DNA of 64,000 nucleotides from Agrypnia vestita (GCA_016648135.1 JADDOH010002579.1:62001-126000); one strand, 5' to 3'; positions 54,565 to 64,000 are shown, counted from the stretch's first letter. The notes: a model not told the origin generated them from the sequence alone. Translations and numbers: made by a program.

Positions 54565-55240
54565 TATTTATTTATCAATGCCCTAGTGGGATTTTTCAAC
54601 ATAGTGATTTAAAACCTTTTTTACAGTAAAAAAAATGAGACTTAACTGAAATTATAAAGCATTAAAAAAAGACTCATTAAAAAAATTAACAAACACAAAA
54701 ACACTTAAATGGTAAAACACTGATTAGAAGGATAAAAAAAATGTAAAAAAAATAATAGTAAATAGAAATAATAAATAAAGAATATTAAGTAAAAACAAAT
54801 ATAGAACAGTACTAATTTAAGGATAAGAAAAAGTACATCAATGTACACTTGAGTCTACTGGGATGTTCCAAATCAAAGTATTTCTTTAGTTCGGGTATGC
54901 TCCTACAACGAAAAATATCAACGAATTTCAAGATCCTATTCCAGAGGCGATGCATGCATGTAATCGGTGTGTTTATGGCATTGTTCTTCCTGTGGGTGCC
55001 TAAAAAGAATACTTCCTTTTGCTTTGTTTGTATTGATATATTAAACGAGACCATTTGAATAAATTAAAGTCTTGTTAATAATATCAAATAGAAAGACTAT
55101 GATGCTGACATCTCTTCTGTGTGCTGGAGAAAACTTTACATTTAAAAACCAGATAGATGTTAATTCAGTTCTGCATCTATCATTAATTTGACGGTTGAAA
55201 GGATTTAACATAATGCGAGTGAACTTTCCCAACAACCTTA
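54565..55240 (-). pseudogene. LINE C-terminus, 3' UTR and tail
   Basis: Two minus-strand stretches (55235-55041 and 55054-54812), offset by one shift, encode LPNPFNRQ-like then RCRTEL, RRDVSIIVFLFDIINKTLI and FLGTHRKNNAINTPI, with FVDIFRCRSIPELKKYF at the end. This is the last segment of an R1/Jockey-type LINE. Downstream is an A-rich 3' region ending in GATAAATAAATAAACGCG at about 54562-54580. The 5' portion is missing. Confidence 0.65.
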
Positions 55241-55587
55241 ATAGAAAAGAATAACTCCCAACTATTTCCTTTTTCCATTACTTACTAACGACAAGGTAGT
55301 GATACTATAACAAAGAGAAAATTAGATCATGATTTGCATTTATCAAAACTTTTCCCAGACGTGAAGGCTGCTTGCAGAGCTGGCCAGTGCAGTCGAGGAA
55401 CAGAAGTCACGTGTGCATTTTTCTGAGTTTTAATTAAAGACCCTCACCTCGAACATCCTTTTCTGAGAAAATGTACTATGTCAGTAACCATTTGTTAAGC
55501 AGTTTGTTCAAAGTTTTTCACAAATTAGTTATTCAAGCAATGGTTAACGAATGTTCTTTATCTAAGTGATACTCCCACAATTTTTAT
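55241..55587. other. No recognisable feature
   Basis: Nothing recognised. Confidence 0.4.
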
Positions 55588-55720
55588 TTAAATAGAGATA
55601 GTTAACCGTTATGATCGATATTCCTACCAAATTAAACGCTGTTATGAAAATAGGTATAACCTGCTGTTCTCTTGGTTTGAAGCCCGAACGCACAATCGCT
55701 AGGCTAACGTCTTAAAATAA
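55588..55720 (-). mobile_element. tRNA-derived SINE, diverged copy
   Basis: Reversed. TTTAAATAGAGATAG, AAATTAAACGCTGTTATGAA, AATAGGTATAACCTGCTG and GTTTGAAGCCCG correspond in order to tail, body and B-box of the main SINE family. Confidence 0.55.
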
Positions 55721-55905
55721 CTTCTTAAACTAACGTTTTAGAATAACAAGCATGTGAAATGAAATGAAATACTAGAAATCAATTATCGGTTTATTAATTT
55801 ACTTAATTCACTGGACACGGATTTAATCGGAGCGCCGTTCTTTAATTCTTATCAATTCCGCAATAGTAACTTAAAAATCTTCTGCTCTTATCTGAAAATT
55901 TTGAT

Positions 55906-56490
55906 TCTCTGGTTTGTTTTACTGTAATTTCGGATATTTTATACGCACCGTATGTATTACCGAGAAGCGAATCTCGACGTTTCGTTGGATACTTATCGAA
56001 CGTCATCAGGAGGACGACCTTTACCCGCGGAGGTGGAGGGCGGACTTATTAAAGGTGCTGCTTTCTAGGGCGTAAATTGTATGCACTTTGTTGTGGAGTT
56101 TTCTCTTCTTCTACAATAGTGGTCGCCAGTGTGCAATACGTACTAGTTACGTCGGCGGATTTTACTGCGACTTCTCTCAAGGGTTGAATCTGTGTCGTTA
56201 GAACAGGGCGCCAAATACTTGATAGTTTGTAACTGTCATCTCTACTGAAATTGGGATGTTTTTTGTATATTTCAATGTACTCCCTCACTAATCTGGGTAT
56301 AAGGTATGGTTCTGTTGATAAGATTTTTGCCTTGTCAAATCTGATGAAGTGACACAGATTCCCTTTGGATGCATGTTCGCAGATCGCTTCTCGGTAATAC
56401 ATACGGTGCGTATAAAATATCCGAAATTACAGTTAAATATGTCTAACGACCGTAATAACAACCTTAACTCTTTAATCTCTGGTTTGTTTT
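55906..56490 (-). mobile_element. Penelope-like element, family B, copy 2, with 15-bp TSD
   Basis: The 15-base direct repeat TCTCTGGTTTGTTTT stands at 55906-55920 and 56476-56490. Between them, on the minus strand, are an inverted piece of terminal repeat (56475-56385), an endonuclease-coding fragment (56384-56049) and the 3' terminal repeat (about 56040-55921) with the hammerhead-like core at 55976-56009. Stem II there has one mismatch. Heavy 5' truncation with an inverted terminal piece at the 5' end and a variable-length target duplication are known habits of Penelope-like elements. The reverse transcriptase part is gone. Confidence 0.88.
56049..56384 (-). pseudogene. GIY-YIG endonuclease C-terminal fragment of a PLE
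   Basis: Open in minus frame to 56049. The segment AICEHASKGNLCHFIRFDKA is followed by LVREYIEIYKKHPNFSRDD, then KLSSIWRPVL and a variable tail ending NLRPRK. The CEH--... RFD, (R)E--EI-KH--NF-RDD and KLS--W-P order is the C-terminal half of the GIY-YIG endonuclease of Penelope-like elements, which nicks DNA for target-primed reverse transcription. The first codons of the open frame (from 56402) come from the inverted terminal repeat and are not native. The GIY-YIG core itself and the polymerase are lost by truncation, so the fragment is not functional, although this piece has no internal stop. Confidence 0.85.
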
Positions 56491-57595
56491 GCTTTTTTTA
56501 TACTATGGAACACTTTTAACACGTCGGTAGGTAATTTATGTGAAATTTATTGTCGCTTCGTAACACTGAATCACCGCTTACCTGTGTTTTTGCTGATTCT
56601 GTGTATGGCTGGCTTAAGTGATCACTTTACGCGATGCATCGTTCACCACTTACACCCACGATTGACCACATCTTTTAAATTTTTGAAGTTGTATATATGT
56701 TATTTTATAATAATATGGTAATGAGGCTTCGTCACTGTGAGATATGTGTAATGTATCTTGAATAATGATGATCCATCTGGAGACAAAATCCTCAATACTC
56801 AAAATATTCTGAATACGCGCTTGCTTGTTTATTTTGTTAAAACATTATTATCATATACAATACTATCATATAAAACATTATTATTATATACAATGTACTT
56901 CTCCTCTGTACCGCGACCTTCATTATTTGTCACGCCATTCGTAGTTGGAAGAACCTGCTAAACAATACAAAGCGGTTCGGTATTATTGTAAGCGGTAACA
57001 GCTATTTTAAGGCAGGTAAACCCGGTGATTTCTCGGGGCACGAAGCATATTCCAACCGTGACTGTAATAACACACCTGTTAAATATAATACGAACCGATT
57101 GAATGGCTTCTGGAACAACCTTACCCTTCAGACGCATCCGGGAAAATGAAACAAGATGTTGAATTTCTCAGGGAAACTACCTAAACACGATATCGAAATT
57201 CGCGGGGCTTCCGCTAATTGAAAATGTATATTTGATGAATAATGTTTATCGATTAGAGTGAATAATATAGCGCTGTTACGGTTTCGGTAAATTTACCGCG
57301 AGTTATAAAACTTTTACCCGAATCAATTATGCACGGTAATTTTGGCAGAACTCCGGGAGCGTGTTCGGAGAACGTTGAACGAATTATGCCGGACTCGAGG
57401 AATGCGTGGGAGGCAGTTTCATTCAGAACCATGGGAAGATTTCACATTTTCCACAAATAAACCTAGTTCAAAGAAGGTATCAGTTCTACCATGCCATCCC
57501 TCGCTAGAACGCTGGTTCTGCTTAGTAAATAAATAAAACAAACATCTTACTATCGTCGGTCACCAGCTTGGCTAATGCAGTGGAGGGTTTACACG
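56491..57595. other. No recognisable gene
   Basis: 56595-56645 carries a faint match to the family A flank block (GCTGGCTTAAGTGATCACTT). 57340-57470 is GC-richer with a short frame and no motif. Confidence 0.4.
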
Positions 57596-58030
57596 TGTTC
57601 ACACTCACACACGTAGCCACCGAGGATACCCGTGCAGCAGACAGAGGTCACCACACCCACCGGTAACAAAGGCAGCGACATTCCTAGAATCGCTGCATAG
57701 CCATAGGCCTGGCAGACGTGACTACTGACAAGCTAAGTCAGCGCCGTGGGACACGTATACCTGCACTCACACCACCACAAACAATGGAGTTTATTTGTTC
57801 TCTAGCAGTATAAAAGGAGGAGCAAGAAGCCACCGCTATCTCTCTCGCCCGTCGACCACCAAAGGAAACGCAGAAGGCCCTGTCGACCGTCTCTCCGAAA
57901 GTTATCTTTATACTCGCGTCACACATTGTAATTGAGTTCGACTATTGTAATTATTTGATGTTTAATAAATCTTGTAAAGCTTCTCACGAGTTTTACCCAC
58001 ATTAGAGATTCCGTATTATATACGGTGGTG
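57596..58030 (+). mobile_element. Possible LTR with TATA, AATAAA and primer-site-like end
   Basis: Starts near TGTTCACACTCACACACG, with GCAGTATAAAAGGAGGAGC (TATA from 57809) and AATAAA at 57964-57969. The sequence then runs to TATATACGG-TGGTGACCC (about 58016-58033), where TGG followed by a CCC-rich stretch resembles a tRNA primer binding site just past an LTR. Coding sequence is absent on both sides. A host promoter is the alternative. Confidence 0.45.
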
Positions 58031-58289
58031 ACCCAGATAAAGCAGTCTCTACAAAACCAGTTCCCTCACAAATCAATAAAATAATAATGTCATACACCAG
58101 GTATTCACAAAGACAAGATGCTAATAATATTATTGCTCATACGTATTTTGTTATGCTTAGTTTGTAGTTTACCCTCCCAGGTTCTAAAACCCAAGGTTGG
58201 TGTTAACAAAAATAAAATGACTTAAACAAAGTGAATTTTTGTGTTTGAATAAATCATAAATGAATAAGCACAATTAAGTAGCTAACTAA

Positions 58290-58625
58290 TTCTTCTTTTT
58301 ATGGTTCCATCTCCTATCAGAGATCGTCAATCATTCTGGCGATTACGATTTTATTTACCGCCGCACAGAACAACTCAGTAGAGTTACACTTATACCAGTC
58401 CCTCAAGTTACGCAGCTGCGGCGTCTTCCTGCGCTTCTTTTACCACTTATTTCCCCCTGGATGATGAGTTGGTTTAGACTACATGTCGGTGCTCTCATAT
58501 GTCCAAGATACTCCACTCCAGCTTTCTTATCTTGATAGTTCGCAGCACTTTTAGATCTTTCCCATACGCCATAGTCGATTACAACAGCATTTAACTTTCT
58601 TTCATTTTTCCTATTTTCTTTTTTT
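58290..58625 (-). pseudogene. LINE C-terminal tail fragment
   Basis: The minus-strand frame 58630-58403 gives KLNAVVIDYG, DKKAGVEYLGHMRAPTCSL and LIIQGEISGKRSAGRRRS, and after a shift a VTEGLV and RNRQND stretch. This is the same family tail as at 15262-15480 and 32690-33028. Confidence 0.62.
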
Positions 58626-59519
58626 GTCAATGATTAATTGCTTGCTGACAAACAAATACAAATATCTCAAAAAATTACTAAATTCATATTTTCTAATTCT
58701 AATATTGAGTCCAAGATAATATTTGGGGTATAAAAGCAATGGCAGGAATATTCAAAAATGTTTTGAGTGCAGTAATCGCAGATTACTTATTTTAAATGTA
58801 CTGAATTCTAGATTGTGTCTTCTTTAAATTTGAAGGCAATGTTTCCTATAAAATCTCGAATTCAGTTCATTGTAAATGAATAATCCTCGTTTTGTTTTTA
58901 TCTGTAGTCGGTATTTGTATTCTTTTTCAGGTTTGTGACTTTCTCGGGCTGATCCAATTAGTTGGCAGGTCTTGACGGCCGCGCCAGGTGTTTTGGGTGA
59001 GCGACATTAGCCCGCGAATCAGGTCAGACACCCAGAAATTTCTGGAGGCTTTTACCGGCCAACCCTCTATCAACCCCTGTCCCTTCGAGACACCGCTCGA
59101 CAAGTACCCCGGCCGTCTCTCTCCGTCACGCAGTTATTCTCCGGCTGGTGAATTAGGCCTACCTCTTTCGGGGATTAAAATTTAAGAGGTTACATACAAG
59201 GGTGGGCCACTAATGTATGGAAAAAATCGTATGTATTGAAATGTAATAGTGAAACATGATTGTTAAATGATGTCTTTTAATAATAAGCAAAGTTTCACAA
59301 CGATAAGGCAACATTTTCTGTCTCCGAATTGACCTTGTAATTTTGAAAAATTTAGAAAAAAGTCCATAATTAATCTTTTCGCACAGGAATAATACGTGGT
59401 CAAAATTTAAACGATTTAAGATAAATTTTAATGTATTATATACGAAAATATATAACAGGAAAATTGATTTGGTAAACGAATAAATTTTCCATAGAACCCT
59501 TTGTTTAATTTAACTTTCA
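58626..59519. other. No gene; GC-rich island
   Basis: 58965-59190 is GC-rich (GACGGCCGCGCCAGGTG, GTACCCCGGCCGTCTC), unique in the window, with a 65-codon frame and no motif. 59191-59519 is AT-rich with nothing recognised. Confidence 0.4.
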
Positions 59520-59765
59520 CAAAATATTTGGTAACACCCACTTTAGACCCCGCCCCCTCTCACTCTCTCTCGTTAGATTCCTGATTTTTCTTTAGGCAAG
59601 TTAGTGCTTGCTTGTCTCTGACAAGATCAACACGTGTGTCGGTCCTGACAAAGAGAAAGGTGTGTCTTAAAACCAGTAGACCTTAAATTTAGTAGTGGTT
59701 TTTACTAATTTAATTAACATTCTGTTATAATGTCTAAACACAAAGTTAATGCTTTAAATATTAAT
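59520..59765 (+). mobile_element. Penelope-type terminal repeat, family A, copy 4
   Basis: Close to the 14150 copy: GGTAACACCCACTTTAGACC, CCGCCCCCTCTCACTCTC, GTCCTGACAAAGAGAAAGG and TTAAAACCAGTAGACC (core 59644-59678, with TGTCTT-AAAA replacing the usual CTC-GAA). The end matches the 22-kb copy (ACAAAGTTAATG). Confidence 0.6.
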
Positions 59766-60451
59766 AATAACGAAAATATATCATCACATACATTTTTAAG
59801 AAAAGCAACGAGTCAGTTTTGCTCTCAAATTGTGGCATAACACTACGAGACACTATTTTAGCTTTAATGAATCCATATCTCGATGTTTTCGAAGATTATG
59901 TTGCTGAAGCTTCTGTGACAGTCTTTGCAGATCTTCAAACAGGATAAACCCAGAATATGCCTCTCACTGTCACCATCATGTGTAATAATAACTGAAGATC
60001 TTTGTTAGGCACTTGGTGAACTATTGATAATATAATGATATTTTACTGCTAGTTTATAAGTAGTAGGCGGCGGCTTCAAGGTTCATATTTGGACCTTGAA
60101 AGAGTCATCAAGTAAAAGTTGTGTGACATACCTTATCGAAAGCTTTGCTCAAGTCAATATAAGTCGACCTTTTTTATTTTTTTCGCCAAAGCTTGAAATG
60201 AAATCGTTTAAAAATTTATCTAATTGCGATGACACAACTTTTTACACTTTGCTTTACAAAGTTAAATTAAATGTAAAAAAATATATAACGCACAGTCTAA
60301 TAGTCTAAGTTGTGTGAGTAATGTGTGTGTAAAATTATCTAAGCTATGTGTGTACCCTTTCTATGTGTAAAGCTTAGAAAAGCACTCAGTTTTACACTTA
60401 CACTGATCACATTACTCTATAGTCGTACGCCACGTCACCGCACCCATGCGG
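59766..60451. other. No recognisable feature
   Basis: Nothing recognised. Confidence 0.4.
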
Positions 60452-60943
60452 TTTTTGCTCCCTTTCTTTTAACTCGTAGCGTCTGCTTGTCTTCTTATCT
60501 AACGAAAATACTTTGGATCCATTTTAAAACCCTTTCCCGTGATCCAATCGAGTTGAAACTTTGCAAGCCGAGTCGTGGCGACGATCAAGAAGATCTATGT
60601 ATGAAATACTTTCACACAACTTATTACGTTGTATGAAAATATTTCATACAACTTTTTACAACAACAAAAATATTAAGTTGTATGAAAATAAAAGAAGTTG
60701 TATGAAAATGTATGAAATATTTTCATATAACTTATTTAGTTGTAAGAAAATATTTCAACGCTTTTGGTAGACGCGAAACCTGATTAAAGGATAATTTTGG
60801 ATTTTTGGAAATTTTTTATTACTCCCCTTCGTAGCGTCGCCCGACCGAAGCCCAACGCGTAGATTAAGCGAAAAAAACATGTTTCAACTGGTAAATGAGC
60901 AAGGGAGTATAGTAAAAACTTGGTTTTTATGGGTTACTTTTTT
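60452..60943 (+). repeat. TTAC repeat, short form, carrying a palindromic insert
   Basis: The left part (60452-60597) and right part (about 60773-60943) match the short form. The middle 60598-60772 does not, and is made of GTTGTATGAAAAT and ATTTTCATACAAC units (separate entry). Confidence 0.7.
60598..60772. repeat. GTTGTATGAAAAT inverted-unit array
   Basis: At least four copies of GTTGTATGAAAAT-like words and three of the reverse complement are packed in about 170 bases, for example GTTGTATGAAAAT-ATTTCATACAAC as a near-perfect palindrome. It sits inside a TTAC repeat. Class unknown. Confidence 0.7.
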
Positions 60944-61193
60944 ACTTCCTTTCTTTTAACTCGTAGCGTCTGCTTGTCTACCGAAATTTTTTTGGATCAA
61001 TTTTAATTCCTTTTCCCGTAATCCAATAGAGCTAAAACTTTGCAGGCACACTCGTGGCGACGATAACAATGATCAAAAATTTTTTATTTATATTTTATAT
61101 AATTTTCGAGCCCGACACGTGGAGTAGGCGCGGATCCTGTTTCAATGAGAAAGGTAATAATATAAACTTCTTTTTTATGGGTTAGTTTTTTTT
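60940..61193 (+). repeat. TTAC repeat, short form, tandem neighbour
   Basis: Head-to-tail with the preceding copy and sharing the TTAC junction. It runs from TTACTTCCTTTC to ATGGGTTAGTTTT, with a shortened interior. Confidence 0.72.
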
Positions 61194-61859
61194 CACTGGA
61201 AATCTCCACACGTGTAAAGTTTCAATTTCCTTTCTCAATGTCGTGATGTTGTTGTGCGTGACGAGTTGTGTAATTCAATATAAGATAATTAATTAAAATC
61301 ATTTTCCAATCAAGAAACTTTCCCAACGATCGTGAGGGTAATAAATAATGGAAATAATTTATACTTGCCTTATATATATAAATTTATCCAAGTTAAGTAA
61401 ATTACCTTTGTGTTTTGGCATGTCTAATGTTAAATTCATCGCTTGAGTAACAATAAGGCTTTTATAAGGGTACAACTTTACTTTAATAAGTTAGTCAAAA
61501 TTATATTATCATTTTATGTTTCGTTAAACCGTGCTGTGATGGAGTGGCGTATATTTAAATGGTACATTTCAGTTTTGAAAAGAGAGTTCTTTTAATTTTT
61601 ATCTTCATTTTCATCGTTTATCATTATTATCAGTTTTCGAATCAAGATTCTATTGTTCCTGGAGAGCCCACCACTTTTCATTGCATTGATAGAAATTTTT
61701 TCTTTTAAGATACTTTTAAATATTATTTTTTCAATAGAATAAATAGAATACTAAGTTGAAAGTAGATTTAAGATCACTAATTAGTTCGTGAAAAGAAGAA
61801 TTCCTACTCTAACAACGGAATTTTCCGGTTTTCGTAAATATACAGCATGATGTGTGGCA
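61194..61859. other. No recognisable feature
   Basis: Nothing recognised. Confidence 0.4.
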
Positions 61860-62270
61860 AGAATCCCAATTACAATAATTTCATTGTCTGTCCGTCCTGT
61901 TACGGTAACTTCGTGTAACGCCCGCAACTTTTTTTTTTTTTTTCCCAAAATTTTTTTTCAGAAAAATTGTATTTTCCTAAAAAAATTTTTCTAAAAACTT
62001 TTTTTCAAAATTTTTTTTTTTACGAATTTTTTAAAATAAAATAAATACATACTTATTGCTTAGGAACTGACATGTAAAAGTACCGCATATTTGATGGGTT
62101 ACAGCTAGAGTAAGATAAGTATAAGGAATAATGCAGTTTGTAACTGAATTTATCGAGGATATTGAAAAAGAATATAGAGGAGATCTTTGTGGGATACATT
62201 TAACTTTGATTGAGTATAAATTGCAGGAAATGAAACTCAATTTGAAAGTTTTGAAATAAATAATATGTAG
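61860..62270 (-). pseudogene. LINE 3' end, non-coding part
   Basis: Matches the 3' region of the LINE at 19925-20580: TACTTATT-, AACTGACATGTAAAAGTACC, GGGTTACA-CTAG, then poly-T and the CTTCGTGTAACGCCCGC / GTCTGTCCGTC end. The long T runs at 61930-62025 are the A-rich tail read from the other strand. No clear protein block survives. Confidence 0.45.
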
Positions 62271-62690
62271 GTATTCAATAATTTCATGAGTATTTAAATA
62301 AACAGTTGTTCTTTAATATCAATTACAGTATTCTGGTTGTAGTGTATAAAGCCTCGTTTCCATTCTGGGCTCCTAATACTCTTCTCAGAATCTTACCGAG
62401 AGCCAAGTGTTAAGATTCTCAAGTAAGGACCAGCCTTAAGTAAGGAGAAGTACTTTGCAAGTTTAGTCGGTTAGACCCAATTATAATTTTATACTATACA
62501 TACACGCGCATGATATATTGCCAACACTTTGAGTCCCAGTTTCACTATCCCGTGGCTCCGACGCCGTGTGAGGCGGTCGCGGCGGATTCCCGCAGCGGAA
62601 TTAGTAATTTTAATCAAAATTTAAGATTCCCGAGAACAGAGCCTTTGTGCTACCCGAGTCTAGCCGAGACTGGAACCTCGCAGTGTTTCG
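62271..62690. other. No gene; GC-richer flank of a promoter
   Basis: 62540-62690 is GC-rich (CCGACGCCGTGTGAGGCGG), leading into the promoter. No coding sequence recognised. Confidence 0.4.
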
Positions 62691-62735
62691 GGCTAATATA
62701 AAGGCGGGGGCTCTCGTTACGTTCAGATTAAAACG
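62691..62735 (+). promoter_or_regulatory. TATA-initiator core promoter
   Basis: TATAAAGG begins at 62697, and TTCAGATT gives an initiator-like A at 62725, so the TATA starts at -28, the normal spacing for a TATA/Inr core promoter. The transcribed region has no long frame. Either a host promoter with a non-coding first exon or a Gypsy-type LTR would fit. Confidence 0.45.
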
Positions 62736-63099
62736 TCTCCGGCAACTATTAACTATAGTAACTTAATACTGGAGTGAAATTCGTTTAAGAATAATTAAAT
62801 TGTACCTTCGGTGTTGTGCCGAGTTATTAATTTATCCGCGCGCAGAGGGAAACGTTATCTTACACACGAAGAGGAACAAATGCGTCTCTTGTTGCGAGTG
62901 TTGTTCATTGTCGTTCCTTCTTTTTCTTCGTCTAGCTCCTGTAAAAACTTAAGGTCGTTAGTCACTCGAGTCACTCGAGTCACGGGCGAGTTTCTGACTT
63001 TTTCTTTAAGTTCAGTTCTCTTAATTGATGATCGTGGTGTACTCCAGACGTTTCTTTGTCACGTACCGTGTATTTAAATACTTCAGGTTGTTGTCCTTT
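62736..63099. other. No recognised gene; small tandem repeat
   Basis: 62961-62983 is CACTCGAGT repeated with overlap (GTCACTCGAGTCACTCGAGT). A frame 62811-63077 (88 codons) has no motif. Confidence 0.4.
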
Positions 63100-63330
63100 T
63101 TTTATTGAGACCAACTTTGCTCAAAGACTTCATGGAGCTGGTAAGAAATGAAGAACGAACCTCATTTACATTAGTAACCATATTGGAAGAGGGAAAGTTA
63201 GATGGAAGGAGAAGAGAACGGCAGTTTCTTGAGCCTATTGCTGGAGTGGAAAGATTCTGAAGCCATCGAACAGTAAAATATCTGCTAAAATAGCTCAAAC
63301 TACAAGGGATTTGCTTAACGGAAAAAGAAA
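63100..63330 (+). pseudogene. Possible LINE tail remnant
   Basis: Plus-strand translation RNEERTSFTLVTILEEGKLD followed by GRRRERQFLEPIAG resembles the --LQGK--GRRG-GR---WL block of LINE C-termini. It is short and weak. Confidence 0.35.
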
Positions 63331-64000
63331 AAAGAATCCGGCACCGGCTACAAGAATCAGGTTTCATGGATAAGAGTGTTTTTTTTCAATTCTTGGTTTT
63401 CTCTGAATTTTAAACATATGTAAAAAAAATTGCGGATAGGACTGGTTTACGAACTTAGCACAGGTCTTAACCGTGATAATTTTTAAAGAAGTTGGATCTG
63501 ATTGAAGGAGTGTGATTTGCAGTGAGAAAATATATAATATTATATGCCTATATACATATAATTATTATCATATTATTCATAATGTCATGTTTCATGCATT
63601 TTATTTCCATGTTTAAGCCACAATTTATGTTCATCATCATCAAACAAAACATAAAATTCACGCTTCAATGTACTGACTGAACGCGCCTAGTAGTTTCATA
63701 TTATCCTGGGTGTGATTAAAAATTTCCCGACGAGACCTTTTGCGATTGGTGGTATTTTTGACGAAATGAACATTATGAGAAGTAAAACCGTCGTGTTATT
63801 TTCTCGACGTTAGTGAATAGATAGCTGTAATAACGCTTAGAAAGAAAAGTATTTTGAGAGAAAGTTGGATCACTTTAAAAGTAATACAAAAAGTTTCGCA
63901 AGAGGGCGGTGTCAGATTCGGTCATAAATGTTAACGGTATCTGTCGCTGCAACCACCAGCGGGGATATCTCCAGCGGGTGAAAGAGCTCCACCAAATGAC
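63331..64000. other. No recognisable feature
   Basis: Nothing recognised. The last 60 bases are GC-richer (CAACCACCAGCGGGGATATC) and run off the window. Confidence 0.4.

Noticed and set aside
56385..56402. The apparent ATG start of the PLE endonuclease frame
   Set aside because: These codons come from an inverted terminal-repeat piece fused at the truncation point, not from the native protein.
1..64000. CRISPR arrays, bacterial operons or phage modules
   Set aside because: No regularly spaced direct repeats and no prokaryotic gene structure. All identified elements are of animal type.

Overview
This looks like non-genic nuclear DNA from an arthropod, most likely an insect. It is AT-rich and has no bacterial gene layout: no long open frames, ribosome binding sites or operons. 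The longest open frame is 188 codons, and it is a decayed reverse transcriptase. Almost everything I can identify is a transposable element or a remnant of one: mariner and hAT DNA transposons, many 3'-end fragments of non-LTR (LINE) retrotransposons, solo LTRs, a tRNA-derived SINE family with about ten copies, and Penelope-like elements (PLEs). I found no intact host protein-coding gene. A few TATA-type promoters and one consensus splice donor hint at host transcription units or old LTRs, but nothing more definite.

Layout. 0-6 kb: a solo LTR, a hAT remnant, then a 1.28-kb mariner with perfect 29-bp terminal repeats inserted at a TA inside an older repeat (here called the TTAC repeat). 6-16 kb: SINEs, an LTR piece, a second mariner-like transposase remnant, LINE tails and LTR pieces. 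16-25 kb: TTAC repeats, LINE tails, a 548-bp palindromic MITE and PLE pieces. 24.5-25.1 kb: a snap-back PLE with a SINE inside it. 26-31 kb: two promoter-like segments, a Jockey-like LINE tail, two palindromes and a cluster of heat-shock-element-like motifs. 31.7-34.1 kb: three LINE remnants. 34-50 kb: four LTR candidates, LINE tails (one split by a SINE), PLE pieces and a perfect heat-shock-type element. 50-64 kb: a LINE reverse transcriptase, two more palindromic retro-inserts (one inside a SINE, with a 10-bp target duplication), a PLE with a GIY-YIG endonuclease fragment and a 15-bp target duplication, and tandem TTAC repeats.

The most interesting pattern is shared by five repeat families whose sequences are otherwise unrelated (A to E below). 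Each carries the same small layout: an 8-base CTGANGAN-like box, a hairpin, GAA, a short self-complementary segment, then GTA or GTC. That resembles a hammerhead ribozyme with a dimer-type stem III. One of the five families is physically joined to a PLE endonuclease fragment, and PLEs are known to carry hammerhead motifs. The box is one base longer than the canonical hammerhead core in every family, so catalytic activity is an open question.

Limits: family assignments come from motif recognition by eye. Boundaries are approximate unless a target-site duplication is stated.
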